Shown piece after piece: positions 42,850-53,050 of a stretch of DNA of 64,000 bases (position 1 is the first letter of the stretch; every line of letters starts with the position of its first letter). A program made the translations under genes and the position numbers. Location: contig NC_037681.1 in NCBI RefSeq assembly GCF_003255815.1, positions 65,099,438 through 65,163,437 of the forward strand, read 5' to 3'. The stretch is from Theropithecus gelada (taxonomy: Eukaryota; Chordata; Mammalia; Primates; Cercopithecidae). The notes beneath the pieces were generated by a model, which ran no database searches, was not told the origin of the DNA, and was given only the letters and a program-made list of their open reading frames with translations.

Positions 42850-43870
42850 AGCCTTGGTATTGCTATAAGACTAAGGATAGCAGCTCCACTTTCAGTGTGA
42901 TAGAATCTCCATTACAGTGTGATTTTGCTAGTTTCGTTAATTACTTCTGTTTTCTGTTTCTCTTTCCATGAAAGAACAGTCTTAAACTATCAAGCACTTC
43001 CCCAGGAGAAAATGGATCACTTGCCCAACAGTGGCATTAGAGTTAGGTTTAGGATATTTTGAAGTGGCAGAGGTATTAAGTAGTCTTAATAGAAACCTAA
43101 ATTTCTTTGGGTTTCAGACAGGTGGTGGTAAAACAGACAAGGTCAAGAAGTATCAACTACTATCTCCAATGACAACATGAGTCCTTGCTGGGCCCTGCAA
43201 ATCTCCTTTATATCATATCAGACTTTTCATGGAAGATTAGATTATGCCTTCACCTAAAAAATAGCTTGCCCATATGAGTCTATATCTATCACTGTATGCA
43301 ACCCTCATGATTTGGGACAGATGCAATTATTGGGAAAGCTTTTTTCCCAACTTAATCAGAGACTAACAGATACTGTTGTCCACACTAGTACCTAAAATGT
43401 TTGAAGACAGTTCTCATGTTTTACTCTTGTATCTGCATGAGCCTTCTCGTCTCCAGCCTCAGCTCTATTCTTCATATGAAAATGTTGCCAGTCCCTTTCC
43501 TAACCTTGTTCTCTCTCCTGTTGTCCTGCTCCAGTTTTCAGTGTCCATCTTAAAAGTATGATGGCTAGAATGACACTCAGTGCTTCTGATGTTGAACGGC
43601 CATAATAGAGGAGAGTGGGGCCAACTACTTCCTTACCGCCGTTGTCTGCTAATGAAGCTGAAGATCTGGCTTCTTTGGCAGTTGTATCACAGGGACTTAT
43701 ACTGTGTTTACTGTCAATGGAAATTGTGTCTTAGTCACATCAAACTATTAAGCTATATTTTCCTCATCCTGCATTTGTGCAATTGGACATGCACATTCAA
43801 AACTGAATCCATTGAAGTTTCACGAGAAGGTGTTCTTTTTTGTTTTCTGTTTTTGTCAATGGAAATAACA
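42850..43870. other. Unique sequence
   Basis: No repeat securely identified. The 120-codon ORF at 43580-43942 runs into the Alu downstream and has no known domain. Confidence 0.45.
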
Positions 43871-43877
43871 TTTTATT

Positions 43878-44153
43878 TAATTTTTTTAGATATGGGAGTC
43901 TCACTCTGTCACCCAAGATGGAGTGCAGTGGTGCCATCATAGCTCACTGCTCAGGTGATCATCTCACCTCAGCATCCTGAGTAGCTGGGACAACAGGTAT
44001 GCATCACCATGCCAGATTAAATTTTAAATTTTTTGTAGAGATGGGATTTTGCCATATTGCCCAGGCTGGTCTTGAACTCCTAGGCTCAAGCGATCTTCCT
44101 ACCTCAGCCTCCCAAAGTGCTGGGATTACAGGTGTGAGCTATTGTTCCTGGCC
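43878..44153 (-). mobile_element. AluJ-like, antisense
   Basis: GGGAGTCTCACTCTGTCACC to GTGTGAGCTATTGTTCCTGG; a deletion removes about 25 bp after AGCTCACTGC. Strongly diverged. Confidence 0.9.
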
Positions 44154-44720
44154 TAACTTTTTATTTTGCTGTAATTTTAAATTTACAGAAAGGTTTCAAG
44201 AATAGTTCAAAAGATTCCTATATGTCATTTGCTTTATCATTCTCTAAATGAATAAATATAGATTAGATACACATATAAATAGTTACATATAAGTTTTTTT
44301 TCTGGATAATTTGAGAGTAAATTGCAGATTATCATGCCCTTTTAAATATTTCAGTTTGTTTTTACCAAGAATAAGTACATTTTCTTAAACAGTCATAGTA
44401 TAATTATAAAATCAGGAAATTTAACATTGGTATGATACCATGATCTAATCCACGATGCATACTCAAGTCTCACCAATTATCCCACTAAGGTCCTTTATAG
44501 TGTTTTTGGAAGTGACAGGTCCAGAATCCAATCTAGGATCATGCATTTCATTCATATACCTGCTAATTTCTCCACCTGAGAAGAGATGTTCTTATCCTTC
44601 AAAAACTGGATAGTAGCTGTGGGGATTTCCCACTCCTTTGTCCATAGCTTCTACATCATTGATTTGCAAACATTCAACTACCATCTTCAAGCAAAACAAA
44701 AACAAATAAATCAATCTGTT
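44154..44720 (-). repeat. L1M 3' UTR, antisense
   Basis: AATTTACAGAAAGGTTTCAA, GAAATTTAACATTGGTATGA, CAAGTCTCACCAATTATCCC and CAGAATCCAATCTAGGATCA correspond to an old L1 3' UTR in reverse. Confidence 0.68.
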
Positions 44721-45049
44721 CATCTTTGAGCTTCCCCTTCTGTGAAATCTTGTTTAGCATCTTGACTGTGGACATTTCAATATGGACATCAGAGAACAAT
44801 AACTTTTAAAAGGTTCATTACTCTCCACTCAAGTTCATTCTCAGAAGCTTTGCATTCAGTTAGCCTTTCTTCTCCTTCCTGCAGATGTGGCATGGCTGTT
44901 AGATTGTCCTTTTGCCCTGAGGCTCCCATGTCAGTTATGCCCCATGCCTATTCTCATGGGGTTTTAATTGCCTATAACATTTTATTGTTCACCCTCTTCA
45001 GCCTCCTAAACTCTATTTATTTCTCAATGTACCATCTTGTTCATGAATC
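44721..45049. other. Unique sequence
   Basis: Nothing securely recognised; the 72-codon ORF 44850-45068 has no domain. Confidence 0.4.
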
Positions 45050-45330
45050 TTTCCATTCATTCATATAACAAATGGTCACCTTCTAAGTGGTAACATTGTT
45101 CTTAGGTGCTGGGAGTACAGCAGTGAGCAAATCACAAATAGTCTTGCCTTATAACGCTTACATTCTTGTGGGGGAAGATAAATAAGATAAATAAAATGTA
45201 TGGTAAGTGAGATGGTAATAAGTCTGAGGAGAAAAAAAAAATAGTCAAGGGAGATAAGGAGTCATGGGGGAGGTACAGTTTAAGTAGGGTGGCCAGGGAA
45301 GGTTGCATAAGTCATTACTGCAGCAAAGCC
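45050..45330 (-). repeat. L2 LINE 3' end, antisense
   Basis: TTCTTAGGTGCTGGGAGTAC, AGCAGTGAGCAAATCACAA, TTACATTCTTGTGGGGGAAG and GGGTGGCCAGGGAAGGTTGC are reversed L2 3' landmarks. Confidence 0.78.
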
Positions 45331-45425
45331 TCTGAACTCTGATTTCTCTAAATTCTTCAGTCTGTAAGTAGTTAATCTCAATTAAACAATTGGGTGATAA
45401 TTGTTTCATGATAATCTGTTTATTA

Positions 45426-45640
45426 AAAGCAGAGTGGAAAGCACTCGGGTTCTGAAATTAGACATAAGTTTGAATATAGATTTAGTTGCCATGTAAACTT
45501 GGATAAAATATATAACCTCTCTAAGACTATACTTTTATGATCTATAAAATGAAGTTAATGATGCCTTATAGGTTTGTTAAGAGGATTAAATGAAATAGCA
45601 AAAATGTAGCATCTAACATTGCTTGGAATAAATGTTAGAA
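45426..45640 (+). repeat. MIR SINE
   Basis: AAGCACTCGGGTTCTGAAAT, GATCTATAAAATGAAGTTAA and TAAGAGGATTAAATGAAATA: full-length but diverged MIR. Confidence 0.78.
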
Positions 45641-45721
45641 ATTTAACAAATGTTAAATTTAACAAATGTTAGAAATCCTATTGTCTCCTCTATGTGGAAT
45701 CCTATTGTCTCTTCTTAGTGT
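45641..45721. repeat. Two local tandem duplications
   Basis: TTTAACAAATGTTA occurs twice, at 45652-45665 and 45658 onward in overlap of the AAATTTAACAAATGTTA unit, followed by a 24-bp direct duplication AATCCTATTGTCTCCTCTAT (45674) and AATCCTATTGTCTCTTCTTA (45698). It lies at the 3' end of the MIR. Confidence 0.8.
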
Positions 45722-45804
45722 CACCCACAGGAGCTAGTTCAGTGCTGGGCATAGAATAGATGTGTAATAGACATGTTCAGTAATCAGTGTCCTATTATTG
45801 GTTC

Positions 45805-46130
45805 AGCTTTTATTTCATTAATTTATTCACATGACATTTACTAAGCACTTTCTGTATATAAGGTGCTATGAATATTAATACAACCCTAAGGTGTTTATAA
45901 TTTAATAGAGGAAATAAAACAAACACATAAATTAAGCTAGAATGTAAAGATAAAAGTAAAGACAAATACAATAAGAGGCAGGCACAAAGTGATATTGGTA
46001 TTCACATGAGATTGCCTCCTCAGTGGAGAGAAAGTTTTAAGAACAGGTGACATTGGAACTGTGTCCTAAATTTCTGAAAGAGTTTTAAAGGAGATTAAAA
46101 AAAAAAAAAAAGAGCAGACAGAAAATGAGC
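45805..46130 (-). repeat. L2 LINE 3' end, antisense
   Basis: CATTTACTAAGCACTTTCTG, AAGGTGCTATGAATATTAAT, GGTGACATTGGAACTGTGTC: reversed L2; upstream L2 sequence appears again at 46710-46850 beyond the MER5A insertion. Confidence 0.75.
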
Positions 46131-46195
46131 AGAAACTAGTGGATGGAAAATAGCCTTCAGAACTCAAGAGACTGGCAGGTGGTTCAGTGTGGGTC

Positions 46196-46346
46196 ACAGT
46201 GACTCTCAGCTCTGGCTGTAGAGTAGATACTGGAGGCCCTTTAAAAGATACTGCTATTCATTACTACCCCCCAGGAATTCTGATATAGTTGGTCTAGGAT
46301 GGGACTTAAATATTGTCGATGTTAAAAAAAAGAAGAAGAAATTCTT
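46196..46346. mobile_element. MER5A-like hAT-Charlie element, part 1
   Basis: AGGCCCTTTAAAAGATACTG, AATTCTGATATAGTTGGTCT and GGATGGGACTTAAATATTG match the MER5A centre. Interrupted by the Alu at 46358. Confidence 0.7.
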
Positions 46347-46357
46347 AAAGAGGTTTT

Positions 46358-46663
46358 TGTTGGTTGGTTGGTTGGTTTTGAGACTGAGTCTTGCTCTGCC
46401 GCCCAGGCTGGAGTGCAGTGGCGTGATCTCGGCTCACTGCAACCTTCACCTCCCAGATTCAAGCAATTATCCTGCCTCAGCCTCCTGAGTAGCTGGGATT
46501 ACAGGCACCCACCACCATGCCTGGCTAATTTTTGTATTTTTGGTAGAGACGGGGTTTCACCATGTTGGCCATGTTGGTCTTGAACTCCTGACCTCAGGTG
46601 ATCTGCCCGCCTCAGCTTCCCGAAGTGCTGGGATTACAGGCGTGATCCACCATGTTGGGCCTC
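46358..46663 (-). mobile_element. AluS-like, antisense
   Basis: (GGTT)n tail complement, GAGACTGAGTCTTGCTCTGC, to GTGATCCACCATGTTGGGCC. TSD AAAGAGGTTTT at 46347-46357 and 46664-46674. Confidence 0.93.
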
Positions 46664-46674
46664 AAAGAGGTTTT

Positions 46675-46700
46675 AATGTGCAGCCATGGGCTGAGACCTC
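46675..46700. mobile_element. MER5A-like element, part 2
   Basis: AATGTGCAGCCATGGGCTGAG is the MER5A end segment after the Alu target site. Confidence 0.6.
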
Positions 46701-46709
46701 CTGGGCCAG

Positions 46710-46850
46710 AGTATAGTAGAGGGGAGAGGTTCAAGATCAGCCAAGAACCATACATTGAGGCCATATTGTAGAGGCCTTGTTTCAGATTAAGGAATTTGAT
46801 TTTAATTTAGAAAGTCATTGCCCTTGAATCAGGGAATGATAGCTGGACCA
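46710..46850 (-). repeat. L2 LINE, antisense
   Basis: AGAGGCCTTGTTTCAGATTA, GGAATTTGATTTTAATTTAG match reversed L2; probably the same copy as 45805-46130. Confidence 0.55.
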
Positions 46851-46989
46851 CTTCTGAGCTTCCGGGATGGTTGATCAGACTTTTAAGGCATTTATCCGTC
46901 AATGCTCCTGTCTTCGTTGTATTACTGTGATTTGGGTACATTTCTTATATGCCCTATAAGCATACCAAAGGTGAAAAGGGGGTTGTACT

Positions 46990-47075
46990 CATCTTTCCGT
47001 CTTCTTCAGTACCTAACATCGTCTTACATTTATATACCCTATAAGTGTTTGTTGAATGAGTGAACGAATTAGTCA
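46990..47075 (+). repeat. L2/MIR-like 3' terminus
   Basis: CAGTACCTAACATCGTCTTA and AAGTGTTTGTTGAATGAGTG match the L2 3' tail in sense. Confidence 0.6.
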
Positions 47076-47765
47076 AGAATCAGAGCTGCAATTTGATTTG
47101 GGGTCCATACATCAAATCAGGAGACTGTTGCAATATGAGCACCTGAGTAAGAACACTGGCATCAGGGCTGGGGAGAAGACACCCGTAATACCTACTGCAG
47201 AAGAAGTGGTTCTATTTTGTCCTTTAAAGGTGGCCAAATCACTCACCCGTCAAACTGACTCAGAGTTAAAGCGGACTAGGAAAAACATGGAGATAATGAA
47301 AGAAATAGGCAAGCCATGTGAATTTAGGAGAAGATAGATTTTAAATTGTTTGCATTGAAACTTCAGAGATACATCCAGATTGAGCTGTTTCTCAGGCAGA
47401 TGGAAATGTAGGTTTGATCTTTGGAAAGAGGTTAAGAGATTTACATTTATAACTTAAGCATAGATAAGGAAAAAATGAAATGTGAGGGAAAAAATTGTTC
47501 GACCTGAATAGGGAGATGGAAAGTAGTGGTTCTGAGCAGAATTTCAGACAGTTTCATCAAGTCATTGATTTTCTTAAAAATAAATACTATAATAATTTGG
47601 GGCTTTCTATTGTTCTTTACCTGAAATATAACTAAATTCTGCTTTTTCTTTATCAACATTTTCCCACTGCACTATCTGTTCACAGCTTGATGAAAAATCC
47701 TGGGACCTCCCTGAGCCCTTTGGCCCCCAGAATGTGATAAGCAGCCTAAGCCCAGCCTGGTATCC
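47076..47765. other. Unique sequence
   Basis: No repeat recognised. The 93-codon ORF at 47056-47337 begins inside the L2 tail and shows no known domain. Confidence 0.45.
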
Positions 47766-47769
47766 TTAC

Positions 47770-47809
47770 CTTTAAAATTTTGCTAGTCTGTTAGTTAATT
47801 AATGGCATC
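47770..47809 (-). repeat. L1M ORF2 end, antisense, part 1
   Basis: Short L1M segment before the Alu insertion; identified by continuity with 48144-48450. Confidence 0.5.
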
Positions 47810-47823
47810 TCATTATGGGTTTT

Positions 47824-48130
47824 TATTGTTGTCGTTGTTGTTTGTTTTGTTTTCTTTTTCTTCAGACACGGTCTCGCTCTGTCACCCAGGCTGGAGTGAA
47901 GTGGCACAATCCCGGCTCACTGCAGCCTCAACCTCCTGGGCTTAGGTGATCCTCCCAAGCAGCTTGTACTACAGATGTGTTCCCCCACATCTGGCTAATT
48001 TTTGCATTTTTTGTAGAGGCGAGGTTTCACCATGTTGCCCAGGCTGGTCTCTAATTCCTGGGCTCAAGTGATCTGCTCACCTCAGCCTCCCAAAGTGCCA
48101 GGATTACAGGTGTGAGTCACTGCGCCTGGC
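47824..48130 (-). mobile_element. AluJ-like, antisense
   Basis: CACGGTCTCGCTCTGTCACC to GAGTCACTGCGCCTGGC. TSD TCATTATGGGTTTT (47810-47823) / TCATTATGGTTTT (48131-48143). Confidence 0.93.
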
Positions 48131-48143
48131 TCATTATGGTTTT

Positions 48144-48450
48144 AATCTGTATTTCCCTATTTACTAATCAGCTACTTTTCAATAATTATAGACTTACATG
48201 TTTTCTGTCTTGTGAAATGCCTATTTGTATTTTTGGCCCATTTTTCTATTGGGCTAATTGTCTTTTCCTTATTTATTTGTAAGAATTTCTTATATATTCT
48301 GAATACTAATCCTTGATCAGTTATATGTTACAATTATCTTCTCCCAGTTTTTAGCTTGTCTGTTTACTGTTGTTATGGTGCCTTGATGAACAGAAATTTC
48401 TTGAACTATAAGAAATTACTTATATGTGATCATTTTGACTTACACAGACT
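48144..48450 (-). repeat. L1M ORF2 end, antisense, part 2
   Basis: AATCTGTATTTCCCTATTTA, TTTTCTATTGGGCTAATTGT, TATATTCTGAATACTAATCC and TTGATGAACAGAAATTTCTT are reversed L1 ORF2 3' landmarks. Confidence 0.8.
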
Positions 48451-48454
48451 ATTC

Positions 48455-48487
48455 CATGTGGTTCCTGGAGAGCTCATTAAAACACAG
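48455..48487 (+). mobile_element. MER5A-like element, part 1
   Basis: GTTCCTGGAGAGCTCATTAA matches the MER5A left part; continued at 48905 after the Alu. Confidence 0.55.
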
Positions 48488-48895
48488 ACGGGGCTGGGGC
48501 TGGTGGCTCACACCTATAATCCCAATACTTTTGGAGGCTGAGGCAGGAGCATCACTGGATGCCAGGAGTTCAAGACCAGCCTGGTCAACATAGGGAGACC
48601 CCCATCTCTACAAAAATCACTGGAGTGCAGTGATTGCACTACTGCACTCCAGACTGGGCAGCAGAGCAAGACCTTGTCTCTAAAAATAATAATAATAATA
48701 ATAATTAGCTGGGCATGCTGGTGCATACCTATGATCCTAGCCACTCAGGAGGCTGAGGTGGGAGGATCACTTGAGCCCCAGTGTTCGAGGCTACAGTGAG
48801 CTATGATCATGCTATGATCATCCTATGATCATGCCACTGCACTGCAGCCTGGGTAGCAGTGAGACCCTGTCTCTAATAAATAAATAAATAATAAA
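48488..48895 (+). mobile_element. Rearranged AluJ with fold-back insertion and 11-bp triplication
   Basis: Left arm GGGGCTGGGGCTGGTGGCTC to CATCTCTACAAAAAT, then about 85 bp of duplicated Alu end (48618-48703), then the right arm from AATTAGCTGGGCATGCTGG. The insertion begins with a perfect hairpin (arms 48620-48631 and 48641-48652). In the right arm CTATGATCAT[G/C] is repeated three times (48801-48833). TSD-like AAAACACAGA (48479) / AGAACACAGA (48902). Confidence 0.88.
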
Positions 48896-48904
48896 AATTT
48901 AAGA

Positions 48905-49030
48905 ACACAGATTGCTGGACCACACCTCCAGAGTTTCTGACTTGGTAGGTCTGGGATGGAGTCTTAAAATTTGCATTTCTAGAAAGTCCCTAGGTTATGC
49001 TGCTGATCCAGGACCACACTTTAAGAAACC
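48905..49030 (+). mobile_element. MER5A-like element, part 2
   Basis: CAGATTGCTGGACCACACCT, TTCTGACTTGGTAGGTCTGG and GGACCACACTTTAAGAAACC are MER5A landmarks in order. Confidence 0.82.
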
Positions 49031-49641
49031 TGCCTCGACCAGGTCTGTCTTCTGAACATCTTTGCCAATCCTCTCTGCATGGTTCCTTAGAGATTACACT
49101 CTATTGCCTAAAACATAATTCACCTCTTCTGCTCTTGACATATCAATTTTTGGGCCCTGGGTCACCTTAATTGACTTTTTACCAGGTCTTGTCAGTCCTG
49201 GGTACAGATAGCTAGCTGCCTAAGGAATGCTTGCAATATTAATAAATGCTACCTTTTTGTTCAAAGTTAATAGGTAGCTTTTAAAATGGCCTAGTATTAT
49301 TGATTAGCTGACTTTGTAGTCTCCTTTAGGAGTATAAGTGTGCTGAAGTTATTCTGATACAACGTTAAGTCATGAATCAAACTCATTGTCCTGCCATGCT
49401 CCAGTACTTAGTCTCCTTCCCCAAAACCCTACCCCCTTTTTTCCTTCAAAATTGCACTTCAGATCTGCATCCTTTCCTGTCGTCAGTTAGTCCCCTACAT
49501 CCCCATTCCTATTTGTGATACCCATGTATTTTTCTGGGACATGAATAACAACCTCAAACATCTTAATAATAAAGCCTCAGATGGGTAACAGGAATACACT
49601 GTAAAAATTAAATTACAATATTTAAGCCTTCCTTGTAGTTT
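49031..49641. other. Unique sequence
   Basis: Nothing recognised. Confidence 0.4.
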
Positions 49642-49649
49642 ATTTAGAG

Positions 49650-49844
49650 CCAGGTTTCCCAGCAGTGACACTGTTGGCCTTCTGGGTGTATGATTCTTTG
49701 TTGTCTGGGCCTGCCCAGTGCACTGAGGGTGTTCAGCAGCAGCAGTGGCCTCTACTCACCATGCCAGTGGCACTCCACCTCACCCTGTGTGGCCATCCCA
49801 AATGTCCTTTGAGGACAAAAACCTCCTCTGGTTGAGAACCACTG
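49650..49844 (-). mobile_element. MER20 (hAT-Charlie)
   Basis: Antisense MER20: CCAGGTTTCCCAGCAGTGAC, TGATTCTTTGTTGTCTGGGC, GTGTTCAGCAGCAGCAGTGG, GGTTGAGAACCACTG. Exact 8-bp TSD ATTTAGAG at 49642-49649 and 49845-49852, as expected for hAT. MER20 copies are known in placental mammals as a source of regulatory elements in endometrium; no evidence for that here. Confidence 0.95.
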
Positions 49845-49882
49845 ATTTAGAGACATCTCATGCCTTACTTGAATTTTCAGGG

Positions 49883-49885
49883 TTT

Positions 49886-49920
<35 letters not shown>
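49883..49920. repeat. Poly-T followed by (TG)n
   Basis: A 25-nt T run then GTGTGTGTGTGTG. No Alu or L1 body is attached. Confidence 0.95.
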
Positions 49921-49921
<1 letters not shown>

Positions 49922-51391
49922 AATATTGTCAGCTGGTTTGGGCCTTTTAAAATTTCAACTCCCCAAGCCCTTTTAATCTTCTCCTCCATCACTTTTTTTA
50001 TCATATACTTCTCTTTGTTTCTGGCTAAAAGAGGGCACTATATTTTCATGATTTTTTTTTTAAACTGATTCTCCATCACATTTCTCCAAGACAAAGGGCA
50101 GTTCCCACCAAACACAGGGAAGCAGACCCCAGGACACACTTCAGATTCTTTTCCTGCCCTTCCTGCAAGTATTACTCTCACCATAGGATGGTGGTAGTTA
50201 CTGTGATTAATATACTTTTAACTGTAATGCGATTAGAGAAAATCATGCCAAAATTGCTAGAGCTAAAACTTGACCTGCCCTGACAGGATGATGAAAACTC
50301 AATACCCTTCTCCCTGACCCTCCCCACCCGCCTCACTCCCCAAATAGTCTTGCTTCTTAATGAGTAAGAGTAGTTTAAGCTGCAATTATTTCCTCTTACA
50401 CTGACTGTCCTTTTCACCCTCATTACTCTTTGGATGTATAATGGGGAGATAGCTGCTTGCAGACTAGCAAGGAGGTCTGGTGAATGGCAGCAATACAGAC
50501 GTACTCGGGAAGAGTGCATTCCACTCTCAGAACAACCTGCCCAAACTGAATGCGGCTCACAAGTGGAGTGGGCAGAGCTTTTTACAATTTCAATTTGAAA
50601 TGCCACTTTTCTAGTTTTTGTGGCTAAAATAGTAAATAATTTTGTGGGTTTTTTTTTTTTTTCAGCTGCTTTTAGTTTGACATTTGCTGAGCCCTTCTTG
50701 AATTTACTTTTGCAGAACAAGACTATTTGTACCCCAACCATTTGGACCATTAGGCCACTGCTCCTTTTTAGTTGCATTTAGGGACCTTCTCCAATTCAAT
50801 CTCTTTCTACATGAGCAGAGCACCTATTCATTCAAAGGGAACACCATGACACAGCCGGAGACTATGCCTCTGGAGTGTAAGGAGCTTTGTGTCTGCTTCC
50901 TAATTTCAGAAACTCAGAGTTGCTTATTTACCAGATATCAACCAAGCTCTGGGTACCAGGCACTTTTGTACATTTCTAATTTTGTCTTAGCTGAGATAAA
51001 TACCAACTACCCTGAAGTACTGTAAGATGTACAAGTACCTTATTAATCATCCAAAAAAAAAAAAAAAGCCTAAGCAATAACAATGTTTTATATTAGTTTG
51101 AGGATTAGATGAATTCTATTTGTAGCTATATTTTCCTAGGTAGCAGTTCTTATAAATAGACATTTCATAACCACTAATCAAAATAAGTCAATGCCTTGGT
51201 TATCTGTAATTTTCTCTCACTACAACTTTAGACACTGGAATAGCACTGAAATAAGGAGTAATGATCTTAATTGTGTATTTCTTGGTAAATGACAGAATTC
51301 CTCCATATATATGATTTTGTTTGATTTTTTTTAATTGGCAGTATGGGCAAAGGAAGAAACTTTGGGGCAATGAATGGTTTTTAAAACATAG
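49921..51391. other. Unique sequence
   Basis: Single-copy DNA. It includes the longest ORF of the window that is not repeat-driven: 199 codons on the minus strand, 50178-50777. Its translation (basic, serine-rich) resembles no family I know and has no splice or codon-usage support; probably chance. A15 run near 51053. Confidence 0.5.
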
Positions 51392-51674
51392 GCTGGGTGA
51401 AATGGCTCATGCCTGTAATCCCAGCATTTTGGGGGGCTGAGACGGGAGGATTGCTGGAGGCCAGAAGTTTGAAATTGCCCTGGTCAATATAAGGAGACCC
51501 CATCTCTACAAAAATTTCAAAAAATTAGCTGGGTATGGTGGCATGTACCTGTGGGTCCAGCTACTTGGGAGGCTGAGGTGGGAGGATCACTTGAGCTTCA
51601 GAGGTCAAGGCTACAGTGAGCAATGATTGCATGCCACTGTATTCCAGCCTGGGGGACAGAATGAGACCCTGTTT
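51392..51674 (+). mobile_element. AluJ-like, sense
   Basis: GGCTGGGTGAAATGGCTCAT, GATTGCTGGAGGCCAGAAGT, GGATCACTTGAGCTTCAGAG to GAATGAGACCCTGTTT. Its A tail is the seed of the long purine repeat that follows. Confidence 0.92.
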
Positions 51675-51692
51675 AAAAAAAAAAAAAAGGGA

Positions 51693-51752
<60 letters not shown>

Positions 51753-51958
51753 GAGAAGGAAGGGAGGGAGGGAGGGAGGAAGAAAGGAAGGGAAGAAAGG
51801 AAGGAAGAGAGAGAAAGAGAGAAAGAAAAGGAAGGGAGGGAGGGAGGGAGGGAGGGAGGGAGGGAGGGAGGAAGGAAGGAAGGAAGGAAGGAAGGAAGGA
51901 AGGAAGGAAGGAAGGAAGGAAGGAAGGAAGGAAGGAAGGAAGGAAGGAGAGAAAGAAA
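51675..51958. repeat. 284-nt uninterrupted polypurine microsatellite
   Basis: From the Alu A tail the + strand is purine-only for 284 nt: A14, then (GAAA)n, (GA)n, (GGGA)n, mixed GGAA/GAAA, a second (GGGA)n, and about 25 units of (GGAA)n. The three long ORFs over it (118, 121 and 147 codons; Lys/Arg/Glu or Pro/Ser/Leu repeats) are products of the repeat, not genes. Confidence 0.98.
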
Positions 51959-52731
51959 TCTATACACCCAAAGACCTAAACATTATCCCTGACGAGCGTG
52001 ACCACCTTGCTTATCAAAAGGAGAAGAGAGGTTCTCATTTGGTGGCGGTAGCTATCTAAACCAAGGCACTTGCTGCAAAACCTAGAAACCTGGGGAAATG
52101 ACAAATAAAGGAGCCAAGCAAAATCAGCATTAAGGAAAGGGGGAAGAAGAAAATATAAAGACTGGAAGACAAAGAAGGGAGATGATTGGAAAGAGAAGTG
52201 AAGATTTCAACACTGATGTAAGAAAGTGACAGCATAAGTTACAAAGAAATTGGGAAAAATTAAATACTTCTTCAGGGTGGAACAGGCCAACATAACGGAA
52301 CAGTCTTTCAGGACACCCAGCCCTCAGAGCTCCAGACACCTCACTTCATACCAGTTCATACCCAGTAACTGCTCTTCATAGCAAATCTCCTTCTCGATGA
52401 AGAAAAGTTTGAATCATGTTTGCTATTTTCATCACCCAAACCTCCAAAATTACCTAAAGAAAAAAAGAAGTTTGCTTAATTTTCCCTGTAATGAAAGTCT
52501 GTGTGGAATCACTCACTGTCTGACAGGGCTCACTAAATTTGACGTTCCTGTCCCGGATTTATCAGGATACCTCATTACTTCATCATACTATATGTAAGAG
52601 TCAACTAGAATACAGTCAACTCATTATTGTTTGAATGATGTAAAAAGGAGAGGTTGATAATCCAAAAGGGTATGCAACCCTCTGTGATTTCTACTTGGTT
52701 ATTTACATTTGTATTTTGATACTATAAACTT
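51959..52731. other. Unique sequence
   Basis: Nothing recognised; purine-rich to about 52200. Confidence 0.4.
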
Positions 52732-52745
52732 TCTCCTTTGTATTA

Positions 52746-52903
52746 CTATTTTTTTTTTTGTCTTTTTTTTTTTTCTTCCTTTTTGTGGAGAACGAGGTCT
52801 CGCTATATTACCCAGGCAGGTCTCGAACTCCTGGGTTCAAGCTATCCTCCCGCCTCTGCCTCCCTGAGAGCTGGGATTACAGGCGTGAGCCACCGCGCCC
52901 GGC
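52746..52903 (-). mobile_element. Alu left monomer (FLAM-like), antisense
   Basis: T-rich start, ACGAGGTCTCGCTATATTAC to GAGCCACCGCGCCCGGC; single arm only. Exact 14-bp TSD TCTCCTTTGTATTA at 52732-52745 and 52904-52917, so it inserted as a monomer. Intact CpGs at its end suggest a relatively young or protected copy. Confidence 0.93.
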
Positions 52904-52924
52904 TCTCCTTTGTATTATAACAAT

Positions 52925-53050
52925 CTGTTTACCCATCGGTCTCCTCCACTAGACTATCAGCATCTTGACTGCAGGGACCATCTTAGTATCCAAAACCTAG
53001 AGCAGAGTCTCTGGCACATAGCTGGGGTTTGAAAAATGTTAGATAAACGA
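52925..53050 (+). repeat. L2 LINE 3' terminus
   Basis: CTCCACTAGACTATCAGCAT, CTTGACTGCAGGGACCATCT, TCTCTGGCACATAGCTGGGG: L2 3' end in sense. Confidence 0.8.

Noticed and set aside
43580..43942. 120-codon ORF
   Set aside because: Its C-terminal third is Alu; the rest shows no domain. Most likely chance.
51611..52059. Three ORFs of 118-147 codons rich in Lys/Arg/Glu or Pro/Ser/Leu
   Set aside because: They are the three purine or pyrimidine readings of the polypurine microsatellite.
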